DNA from: Gammaproteobacteria bacterium
Lineage (GTDB): Bacteria; Pseudomonadota; Gammaproteobacteria; Competibacterales; Competibacteraceae
Assembly: GCA_003562535.1 (NCBI GenBank)
Contig: PWUP01000154.1
Location: forward strand, 1 to 10,052
Reading direction: 5' to 3'
DNA: 10,052 nt
The notes under the pieces are model-generated. The model made no database searches, had not been told where the DNA came from, and worked only from the letters and a program-made list of their open reading frames with translations. Both the position numbers and the translations under genes were made by a program. This document shows positions 1 through 6,012 of this stretch, in pieces (within the stretch, counting starts at the first letter, position 1; each line of letters opens with the position of its first letter).

Positions 1-1098
1 CAGTAGATCATCGGCATTGACCAACACCGGTTGAATCCACACCAACCGGCTCTGTTGCAATCCTTGGCCATAACGCAACTTCCGAAAGTGACCGCGCCGC
101 CAATGAGGTTTCTTCCGGGTTCCGATAGCGACTCTGGATTGAGCATTCTCCGGCATCTCTGTAGGGCCGACCACAATACGGTCATACATGACGGCTAAGC
201 GATCGCGGCGTGTGGTGTTGAGTTTACCCAATTTGCGCAGTTTGCGTTCCAAATCAGTGCGTTCATTGACCTTGATTTGTTGGGCTTCAGACAAATTGAT
301 ATACAGCAACACTTTAGACAACTGATGAATAATCGCTGTCATCCGTTCAGCTTCAGCCGCCGGAATCGGCGTGATGCCAATGGTATGTTCACGTGCTTCT
401 GGTAAACGGAAAAATGCAATGTGGCGATCCAACACCGCCGCCAGATTTTCGTCTTCGTCTTGCACGAACATCATCAGATCATGCGAAGCATCATCCAACG
501 CATGTTGCTTACCTTCGGGTGATCCGGTGAAGACCACCTCGATAGCTCGGGTCGGTTGGTTTGGATTTAGCCCCAAGCGCTGAGCGCGAATGTATTGATG
601 AATGCCGTGGTGGGGAGGAAGATCATAACTGCCCACATACGCGCCCTCTAACTCATGCAAGCCCGACATCCAGTTTGAGACCCGATACTCATTGGGTCGA
701 GCAAACTCGATGTAGACGTTAGTAAAGGGACTGCGAAAAAACCCCACTGGCAACCCTTTACTGACATCCGTTTTTTCCAGTAGTGACTGCAAAGCGGGGG
801 TGACTTGCAGTATCGGATCCCCTTGGGCGCGTAATCTGGAGCGGATCAGCATCAACATAAAACTGCCCATGTTCTCGTTGCCCGCCAACTCCAAATAGCG
901 CAGCACCACGGCCTTCATGCCCTCAGCGCAGTTGATCAACCATTCTGAGGATTTCGTCCGGTCGTTGAGATAGGGGCGTAAGGCGTCCCACACCCCCGCA
1001 CTTTTGAACATATCCACTTCGGCGTGTTGTTGTGCCGCTGTATCCACCCGGATAGGATGCGGCAAGCGCAACACACGCGGGTCATGCATTCGATCCAT
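1..1098 (-). CDS. AcrVA2-like protein, 3' end outside the window (partial)
   Basis: An open frame of 366 codons runs from ATG at 1098 to the window edge with no stop. The N-terminal two thirds give no catalytic motif I recognise. The last part (about residues 329-361) reads KKPHWRRGHFRKLRYGQG, then SRLVWIQPVLVN. This resembles the C-terminal signature of the Moraxella anti-CRISPR AcrVA2 (RPHIRRGHWHGYWQG, then RVRWQPAVFVN) and of its many homologues in bacteria and mobile elements. AcrVA2 is known to lower Cas12a expression by acting on its mRNA; other homologues are mostly uncharacterised. Because AcrVA2 ends just after this signature, the stop is probably only a few codons outside. ATG 1098 lies 3 nt after the stop of the HNH gene, so translation is probably coupled. 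An ATG three codons later (1089) is an alternative start. The family call is from memory of the motif; anti-CRISPR function here is inference. Confidence 0.72.
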   Translation of the reverse strand, partial: MDRMHDPRVLRLPHPIRVDTAAQQHAEVDMFKSAGVWDALRPYLNDRTKSSEWLINCAEGMKAVVLRYLELAGNENMGSFMLMLIRSRLRAQGDPILQVTPALQSLLEKTDVSKGLPVGFFRSPFTNVYIEFARPNEYRVSNWMSGLHELEGAYVGSYDLPPHHGIHQYIRAQRLGLNPNQPTRAIEVVFTGSPEGKQHALDDASHDLMMFVQDEDENLAAVLDRHIAFFRLPEAREHTIGITPIPAAEAERMTAIIHQLSKVLLYINLSEAQQIKVNERTDLERKLRKLGKLNTTRRDRLAVMYDRIVVGPTEMPENAQSRVAIGTRKKPHWRRGHFRKLRYGQGLQQSRLVWIQPVLVNADDLL

Positions 1099-1101
1099 AC
1101 G

Positions 1102-2058
1102 TCAGTCTCGTGCTAGGCAGCGCCAATCAGGGCTGAATCCCTGATTGGTCGCCAAGGTCATCAACGGGTTCACGGTACGCTCGTAAGCCTTGCGGAGTTG
1201 CTCAGCATCCAAGAGTGCGGCTTGCGAGGGCAACTGTAAATCACTGATAAAGTCATCGGCAAACTGGGTAAACTGTCTTGGGCTGAAAATCGACTGCGCC
1301 ACTTGTAGCCCACGGTGCTGAAGCTGAACCAGCTCATCCAGATAAATCGAGCTGGGCAAACGATTCGATTTCGCAGAATTGATACTCGGTAGCGTAGGAA
1401 TCAAGTTCCACAACTGATCGTGAGCGATAAATGACCAGGGCAGATAGTGATCCAACGCAAACTCATCGGCTTGCAGCGGTGTGCCGGAATACACACACCG
1501 CATCGGTGAGTCGGCATGGGTCAGTAGGTCTCGCCAGTAGCGGGTTTGGCGACTCAGTGCCTCACGCTTGCTCGGTGCGAACAGCTTATGGGCCAGTGCC
1601 GGTGTACTGGGATTGCGCTTTTGCATATAGTGCAGCCAGTGCCACGCCGTCCAGCCCTGAATAATCTGATCATGAGTCTCCAGATAACGTGCCCAATCGG
1701 GATGAAAGAACACCGCCGAGCATTGGCGGTGATCATCATGATCGAACCGGTACAAGGGGCGTAGCGTATCAAACTGCGTCCGTGCTAAATGTGGCACCAC
1801 GCCTTCGATGGCCGTGTTGCGTTCCAGATGCACCAGATGCGTCTGTAAAAAAGGTCTCAGCAGCCGATACGGGACAAAATCCATCAGGGTTTTGGTTGTG
1901 CTGACATCACACGCCTTCAGTGCGTCCCGTAACACCTGACGATTCTGCGCCAACCGATCCGGTGACGTAGTGAGATCTAACTGGAGCGCATCCAAGCGTT
2001 GAGTGATGCGGTCTTGAGTCCCAAAACTGAGCTTGAAAAAGGTATGGGCAAACCACAC
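1102..2058 (-). CDS. HNH endonuclease domain protein
   Basis: About 318 aa from a GTG start. The mid-to-C-terminal part carries an HNH signature: a Cys about 15 residues upstream (MRCVYSG, Cys188), DHYLPWSF (DH at 203-204), WNLIPT (Asn218), then NSAKSNRLP (Asn227, Asn232). In the HNH fold the DH pair supplies the general-base His and the later Asn/Lys residues complete the metal site. The DH-x-x-PWS ... WNL-x-P ... N-S-x-K-x-N-x-LP arrangement is typical of bacterial and phage HNH proteins of unknown substrate. The N-terminal roughly 180 residues are unassigned. The frame is open up to TTG at 2133, but the extra 25 residues are Cys-rich and unlike protein N-termini. GTG 2058 has GAGAGG 9 nt upstream, so I prefer it. 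The gene lies between a WGR-domain gene and an AcrVA2-like gene in one apparent operon. It may be a defence or DNA-processing nuclease; the target is unknown. Confidence 0.82.
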   Translation of the reverse strand: MWFAHTFFKLSFGTQDRITQRLDALQLDLTTSPDRLAQNRQVLRDALKACDVSTTKTLMDFVPYRLLRPFLQTHLVHLERNTAIEGVVPHLARTQFDTLRPLYRFDHDDHRQCSAVFFHPDWARYLETHDQIIQGWTAWHWLHYMQKRNPSTPALAHKLFAPSKREALSRQTRYWRDLLTHADSPMRCVYSGTPLQADEFALDHYLPWSFIAHDQLWNLIPTLPSINSAKSNRLPSSIYLDELVQLQHRGLQVAQSIFSPRQFTQFADDFISDLQLPSQAALLDAEQLRKAYERTVNPLMTLATNQGFSPDWRCLARD

Positions 2059-2148
2059 CGTCGCCAACCTCTCAGTGGTGATGTCTTGATACGTGTTGTA
2101 TGCCCTAGAACAAGAAAAGCACAAACACAGCAATGAGTCTGGACTTCA

Positions 2149-2382
2149 CTAGAGTAGCGTTATGAGAGCGTAACCGCGCCGTTGTTTTTGTCGGCAACGT
2201 TTCATTGCTTCGTCCATGGCTTGCGCTTCGCTCTCGAACCATAATTCTAAACGTCCCCCGTGTGACCCAATGCGTCGCCATTCACGCACAACGGCCCATT
2301 CACCAAATAATGTGGGCATCACTGAGATTAAATAAAACCGGTGACAATTGCGTACTGGTTCGCGATGTTCAAGACGTATCAT
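2149..2382 (-). CDS. small WGR-domain protein
   Basis: A 77-aa protein that is essentially one WGR domain. Visible hallmarks are RFY at 15-17, TLFGEWAVVREW at 24-35, IGSHGG at 38-43, and a final KQRRGY at 66-71. WGR domains (named for a Trp-Gly-Arg motif) are found in poly(ADP-ribose) polymerases, where they bind nucleic acid, and as stand-alone proteins of about 80 aa in proteobacteria whose role is unclear. Here the eponymous motif reads WRR (residues 35-37), so the Gly is replaced. The start is ATG 2382, preceded by GGGGGA at a normal spacing; a TTG five codons earlier overlaps this ribosome-binding site and is less likely. It is the first gene of the minus-strand set with the HNH and AcrVA2-like genes. 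Nucleic-acid binding is inferred from the family. Confidence 0.88.
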   Translation of the reverse strand: MIRLEHREPVRNCHRFYLISVMPTLFGEWAVVREWRRIGSHGGRLELWFESEAQAMDEAMKRCRQKQRRGYALITLL

Positions 2383-2414
2383 ATGATTCCCCCACAACAG
2401 TCGACTTTATCTCT

Positions 2415-2443
2415 ATTGTACAAACATAGCGATTCAATACCAT
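2415..2443 (-). promoter_or_regulatory. possible sigma-70 type promoter for the WGR-HNH-AcrVA2-like genes
   Basis: On the minus strand, TACAAT (2420-2415) fits a -10 box, and ATGGTA (2443-2438) lies 17 nt upstream as a poor -35 box. The pair sits about 35 nt before the WGR start codon, the right place for the operon. The -35 match is weak, so this is a suggestion only. Confidence 0.35.
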
Positions 2444-2781
2444 GCACTGCACTTTGACTCAGGCAATCACCACGTCATCCCCGGAGCGAGTCATGGATGA
2501 CGGTTGATCACGATCCAGTCGTCTCAGAATATCACTCGAATGTGTTACCCCATCCCAGTCTCAGGTAGACCTGGTCACAACGGTGTCGGGATAGGGATGT
2601 CAATGCCCTCGTTGGCGGTTCGTGTCGGCGCAGTGCCAAACCGTAGCCCGCCGTGGAGCGTTCGGGTCGGGTCGGTGGTCGTCTGGGTGAGAGGCACTTA
2701 GCGAACATTTCCAAGAGAGAGGCAGGCGAATGTTTGTGTAGGTTATTGATAATATGGATGGGTGTTGACTCAAACATCCGG
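2444..2781. other. gene-free stretch upstream of a terminator hairpin
   Basis: I see no gene with a ribosome-binding site, plausible composition or recognisable motif on either strand. A weak plus-strand promoter-like pair is present: TTGATC at 2504-2509 and GAATAT at 2527-2532, 17 nt apart. Because a plus-strand terminator lies at 2782-2812 with no gene before it, a short untranslated transcript is possible here. Confidence 0.35.
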
Positions 2782-2812
2782 TGTCAGGGGGGTATAGCCC
2801 CCGACATTTTTT
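2782..2812 (+). terminator. Rho-independent terminator-like hairpin, plus strand
   Basis: TGTC-a-GGGGG pairs with CCCCC-GACA around a short TATAG-type loop, with one bulged A on the left arm, followed directly by six T (2807-2812). This is a strong intrinsic terminator shape for plus-strand transcription. No plus-strand coding gene lies upstream in the window. Confidence 0.7.
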
Positions 2813-2813
2813 C

Positions 2814-2844
2814 TTGACAATGTTCTAGGAGTATGATCTATTGA
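2814..2844 (+). promoter_or_regulatory. possible plus-strand promoter directly after the terminator
   Basis: A perfect TTGACA (2814-2819) starts 2 nt after the terminator T-run. The best -10-like box, TATGAT (2832-2837), is only 12 nt away, too short for normal sigma-70 use. TATTGA (2839-2844) at 19 nt is the alternative. The -35 box is good and the spacing is poor. Confidence 0.3.
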
Positions 2845-3324
2845 GGGCATCGTACCCAGATCGTAGCCTAACACCCGATCACGATAGTGTCGGGGCAAAC
2901 GGGAACATGGCTGACTCGTTTAACCCATACCCAATGATTGCCCATCGATGATTCCCGTAGGGTCAACCTGGTCCGCTGACGAGGCCAAAAAACCGGGCGT
3001 TGTGATGTGGCCACCCGCAGTGAGTGAATGCCGTTAGCGGTCGGTTGAGTGTGACCGATGGTGTGGTATGGCGTGAGCTCTCCCCTGCTTGATTCCGTTT
3101 TGAATGCCAGATGCGGTTCAGTTCCCCCCCTGCCGATGATCGGTCGGGCCGGTGATGAGCACGGCGAATGCCTGTTGCCTACCGGCTGAGTTATTGCGCG
3201 CTTGTCGATCACCTCGGACAAGCCTGCGCCTTCCTTTTATTGACGGTGATCCCGAATCATGATCCAGCGCTTGGTGCGGTGGATCGAGACTGTAAAGCGG
3301 TCTGACGGCGCTTAATCCGTCAGG
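2845..3324 (+). ncRNA. possible structured non-coding RNA region (unclassified)
   Basis: No believable coding frame is seen on either strand, yet several stems occur close together. CCCGA-t-CAC-GATA-GTG-TCGGG (2874-2894) is an 8-bp hairpin with a tetraloop. ACGGGAA (2899-2905) pairs with TTCCCGT (2952-2958). CTGACGG (3302-3308) pairs perfectly with CCGTCAG (3317-3323). The heptamer GAATGCC occurs at 3026, 3102 and 3166. I checked for RNase P, tmRNA, group II intron domain V and hammerhead cores and found none. The strand is assumed plus because a TTGACA box lies just upstream. This could equally be decayed intergenic DNA. Confidence 0.25.
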
Positions 3325-3428
3325 GGCGTGCCGAGCCCGCCATAAAAGTAGGCTCAGCAGAGGCCACCGAACCTCTAAAAACATCTCGGCTATAGGCGTG
3401 CCCGGTTCGCCTTCAAAGTAGATCGAGC
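3325..3428. repeat. 34-nt imperfect direct repeat, two copies 70 nt apart
   Basis: Copy one is at 3325-3358 and copy two at 3395-3428. Both begin GGCGTGCC, share CGCC and then AAAGTAG, and end AGC; I count about 24 identities in 34. Between them AGAGG (3359-3363) can pair with CCTCT (3372-3376). A further hairpin, GAGGGG (3429-3434) with CCCCTC (3445-3450), follows copy two directly. No protein or known repeat family was recognised. Confidence 0.5.
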
Positions 3429-3496
3429 GAGGGGATGGGTGCCGCCCCTCTGACCGCTAGAGCCCCCGGTGGTGGTCCTACCAGCGTGACCAAGGT

Positions 3497-3655
3497 GGAC
3501 GTGATGAGAGATGAGTATGCGAATGCTGATGAACTGAGTGACGAGTGATCCGTGATGGACAGTGCGCCCCCTAGTGAATGATGAGTTCTGAGTGATGCAC
3601 CGATGATGCAATGATGACGCGATGTGATGAATGATTGAACCGACGGGAGATGATA
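3497..3655 (+). other. GATGA-rich low-complexity leader with chained mini reading frames
   Basis: About 160 nt are dominated by degenerate GATG, ATGA and GTGA units. They create many very short plus-strand frames of start followed closely by stop (for example M-R-D-E... of 14 codons from 3502, and MDSAPPSE), several with stop and start overlapping. ATGAGTTCTGAG at 3581-3592 nearly repeats the first 12 nt of the following gene (3656-3667). The tract ends in the ribosome-binding site of that gene. It may be a reinitiation leader or simply repeat-driven DNA. Confidence 0.4.
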
Positions 3656-3997
3656 ATGAGTTCTGAAGAGGACGACGTACAAAATGCGAAAGCACTGATT
3701 GAGCAACTCCGAGTATTGATTAACCTGAGTGAAGGTGAGCTTTATACGCTACGTCGAGGGCTGCTGCAGCAGGTGCAGCATCGTGACGAAGACAACGGCC
3801 TGCGCCGTATTCGCGTTATGGAGGAAGCTTATGACGCGGCCTACGCCCTGGCTCGTGAATTGCGCCCGTTAATGCGCGGTTACCGTCCTGACCCGGCTCT
3901 CGTGATTTCAGCGCTGGTGATGACTGCGGTGCAACGTGATGATGCCCTGCAATCGACCCAGCAGTACCTGCAAGGGTTGTTCAGTGCTTCGCACTAA
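3656..3997 (+). CDS. acidic helical protein of unknown function, 113 aa
   Basis: I do not recognise this protein. The start ATG 3656 has GGGAG at 3645-3649, 6 nt upstream, a good ribosome-binding site. An in-frame ATG at 3650 and a TTG at 3635 overlap or precede that site and are less likely. The N-terminus is acidic (MSSEEDD). The rest is predicted by eye to be mostly amphipathic helix with Leu, Gln and Arg: ELYTLRRGLLQQVQHRDED, AYDAAYALARELRPLMRGYRP, then DDALQSTQQYLQGL. There is no signal peptide, membrane segment or Cys cluster. Size and helicity would suit a small DNA-binding, regulatory or partner protein, but nothing shows which. It is the only clear plus-strand gene between 1 and 8694. 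Codon use and a real ribosome-binding site make it a believable gene. Confidence 0.65.
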   Translation: MSSEEDDVQNAKALIEQLRVLINLSEGELYTLRRGLLQQVQHRDEDNGLRRIRVMEEAYDAAYALARELRPLMRGYRPDPALVISALVMTAVQRDDALQSTQQYLQGLFSASH

Positions 3998-4039
3998 CCT
4001 CCCGCCATCGATGCGCTGCCGCTCACCGTTGAGTGACTT

Positions 4040-4070
4040 CGAGCGTGGGTTACAACCGGTAACCGCCTCG
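4040..4070 (+). other. inverted repeat downstream of the 113-aa gene
   Basis: GGTTAC (4048-4053) and GTAACC (4059-4064) pair perfectly around AACCG. Flanking CGAG (4040-4043) can also pair with CTCG (4067-4070). There is no T-run, so on its own it is not a classic terminator; it may protect the 3' end of the mRNA. Confidence 0.4.
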
Positions 4071-4097
4071 GGGCAGGACAGCACGCCGCTCATGCCT

Positions 4098-4123
4098 CGG
4101 TGATCGATGATGAACCGTTTTTT
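4098..4123 (+). terminator. weak intrinsic terminator candidate
   Basis: CGGT (4098-4101) pairs with ACCG (4114-4117), with a small inner ATC/GAT stem, and is followed at once by six T (4118-4123). The stem is short, but the position about 100 nt after the 113-aa gene is suitable. The remaining stretch to 4331 shows no gene that I can support. Confidence 0.4.
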
Positions 4124-4331
4124 AGTCAGTCTTTGGACAGGACACCGAAGAGTGCCGCCCTTTCGAGCGGATGGGATGACGACACAGGGCAGCGTCACCG
4201 ATGCTTGTATAACCCTTAATGACCGCCCTCTTAGGCATGTGTGGTTCAACTGCAAAGTGAACGAATGCAGTGATACGTGACCTTGCCACGGCCTGACGCG
4301 CTGCGTGGGCGTGGCGTGGATCATCTGTGAC

Positions 4332-5435
4332 TCAGTTGCGATCAAACGATACCGAGTCACTCGCCAAGGCAGGGGGCGCATCGCCCTCGGCCCAAATGAC
4401 ATCGTGATCGATGCGCAAAACATCGGCTCGTTGATAATGGGTGCCAAAGCGTACAGTAATTTTCCAGATGGGACGTTTGTGGTCGGATACGGTTAATCCA
4501 TGGCTGAGCAAAGCGCGGTAGAGAGCGGTTCGCTTTTTCAGATGGGGGTGGTTATGTAATGCGGGATGCTGGATCATGCGTTCGGCTAACAGACGGGCGA
4601 TGACCCAAACGGTCTCCCCGGTGACCCAGGCGGCGGAACCGTTACGGTTGCAAGGAGGATGATCACAGAGATGACGCACGCTATCGATCAACGCCGAACG
4701 TAAAGCGGTTAGGGTATCGGCGTGTGGCTCCGGTGCAGTGATCGCTGTAGGTGAGGACGGCGTTGGGGGTGTCAGGCTCTGAAGCGGCTCGGGGCATTGA
4801 ACAGGTGCCACAGATTGAACAGGTACCACAGATTGCGCAGGCACCACAGATTGAACAGGCGCCACAGATTGAGCAGGCACCACAGATTGAGCAGGCGCCA
4901 CGGGAGGTGGGTGTTGAGTTGCGGGTGCGGGTTGACTGTGCGGTGTTAATGTATCCACTTGCCTCCAATCAATACCGGCATCGCTCGCCTCATGGAATAA
5001 CGCCTGACTTTCTGAGGGTAGCCAATATCCAGCCAATAACAGTCCTAAACCGGTCAGAGGCACTGCGACAGGGTGATGGCGGAAGCGTGCCCGCATGGGC
5101 GACCCGAAGTGCGGATGCACGGGGCAGGGTAGAGGGGGATGGTGGTTTAATGCGGCTTGGTAAGCCTGTTCTTGCGCCTGCATTAAACGCTGAATGATGA
5201 ACAGGACAGGCCAGGCTAATGCGGGCTGATCCGGTGGAGTGAACGTCGGTATGTCCTCGGCGATTTGAGTTAATGCGAGTGTTAACCATAGGGGGCGTTG
5301 TCCAGGCGCTTCGGCAGGCGGTCCGAGTGTTTCTAAGCGGTGGATCGCTTCACTGAGCAGTGCCCCGTGATCGACCGCCGTGCGGTTGAGCCAATCGGTC
5401 AGAGCGTCATGGGCGATATTGGCGCTACGGCTCAT
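4332..5435 (-). CDS. protein with MobH/TraI_2-type relaxase C-terminal domain and proline-rich repeat linker
   Basis: 367 aa. Residues 1-95 are helical (for example HGALLSEAIHRLETLG), and 122-139 include a short hydrophobic stretch. Residues about 165-235 are a Pro/Gln/Ser/Val linker containing six hexapeptides of the type V-P-A-Q-S-V. Residues 243-355 carry GSAAWVTGETVWVIARLLAE, then TALYRALLSHG, RPIWKITV and VLRIDHDVIW. This order matches, from memory, the C-terminal domain that follows the HD region in MobH (TraI_2) conjugative relaxases of the R27/SXT/ICE type. No HD metal-binding motif is visible, so nicking activity is doubtful. It may be an accessory, split or degenerate relaxase-related DNA-binding protein. 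ATG 5435 overlaps the stop of the upstream 83-aa gene (ATGA), so the two are translationally coupled. A TGA at 4332-4334 ends it after a family-like tail. Confidence 0.6.
   Translation of the reverse strand: MSRSANIAHDALTDWLNRTAVDHGALLSEAIHRLETLGPPAEAPGQRPLWLTLALTQIAEDIPTFTPPDQPALAWPVLFIIQRLMQAQEQAYQAALNHHPPLPCPVHPHFGSPMRARFRHHPVAVPLTGLGLLLAGYWLPSESQALFHEASDAGIDWRQVDTLTPHSQPAPATQHPPPVAPAQSVVPAQSVAPVQSVVPAQSVVPVQSVAPVQCPEPLQSLTPPTPSSPTAITAPEPHADTLTALRSALIDSVRHLCDHPPCNRNGSAAWVTGETVWVIARLLAERMIQHPALHNHPHLKKRTALYRALLSHGLTVSDHKRPIWKITVRFGTHYQRADVLRIDHDVIWAEGDAPPALASDSVSFDRN
4795..4902. repeat. 18-bp tandem repeat, six units, in frame
   Basis: Six consecutive 18-nt units of the form gattgaacaggtgccaca cover 108 nt, with a few substitutions per unit. 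Because 18 is a multiple of 3, each unit encodes one hexapeptide (A/V)-P-(A/V)-Q-S-V in the linker of the minus-strand gene, and copy-number change would keep the frame. Confidence 0.92.
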
Positions 5436-5683
5436 TGAGGTAAGGCACGGAGTCGTGCGAGTTGTTGTCGGCGAAGGATGAGTCGCTGTTCGTATTGCGC
5501 GAATTTTTTTGCAGCCAACAGGCTGAACCCTTGGTGGATCAGTGCCTCGGATAAGTAAGGATGACGTTGGCGCACAATGTGCAGCAATTGACTGACCCCC
5601 TCTACGGATTCACCGAGAGAGGATTGCGTATCGAGAATGCACGATAGTTCAAAGGCGACGTGGTGGGCGTGAGTTAATTTCAT
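5432..5683 (-). CDS. unrecognised 83-aa protein upstream of the relaxase-like gene
   Basis: I do not recognise a family. The protein starts MKLTHAHHVAFELSCILDTQ, contains GVSQLLHIVRQRHPYLSEAL, and ends in a basic, probably coiled helix (YEQRLILRRQQLARLRALPQ). It looks soluble and helical, with no signal peptide. Its stop overlaps the start of the 367-aa relaxase-like gene by 4 nt, which argues that it is real and works with that protein. No proper ribosome-binding site precedes ATG 5683 (the nearest GGAG is about 16 nt away). The upstream DNA looks like an inserted element, so the native leader may have been lost. ATG 5683 also overlaps the stop of a frame spanning that element. Confidence 0.6.
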   Translation of the reverse strand: MKLTHAHHVAFELSCILDTQSSLGESVEGVSQLLHIVRQRHPYLSEALIHQGFSLLAAKKFAQYEQRLILRRQQLARLRALPQ

Positions 5684-5689
5684 CGGCTT

Positions 5690-6001
<312 letters not shown>

Positions 6002-6012
6002 GACTCTACCGT

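Noticed and set aside
2976..2990. CTGACGA followed by a short stem, like a hammerhead ribozyme core
   Set aside because: The obligatory GAAA after stem II is missing and no matching cleavage-site strand could be placed.
3074..3120. GAGC ... GGTTC resembling a group II intron domain V
   Set aside because: The 34-nt hairpin pairing, AGC triad context and any intron-encoded reverse transcriptase are absent.
2868..3384. Two overlapping open minus-strand frames of 117 and 88 codons
   Set aside because: No ribosome-binding site, no recognisable motif, and irregular amino-acid composition; they fit chance frames in stop-poor DNA.
3908..4447. Minus-strand 179-codon frame
   Set aside because: It overlaps both the 113-aa gene and the end of the relaxase-like gene in another frame, and shows no family features.
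4795..4902. Regular short repeats that could suggest a CRISPR array
   Set aside because: Units are directly tandem without spacers and sit inside a coding frame.
4751..5197. Plus-strand 148-codon frame with repeated IEQVPQ or IEQAPQ units
   Set aside because: It is the antisense reading of the 18-bp repeat inside the minus-strand relaxase-like gene and has no domain of its own.
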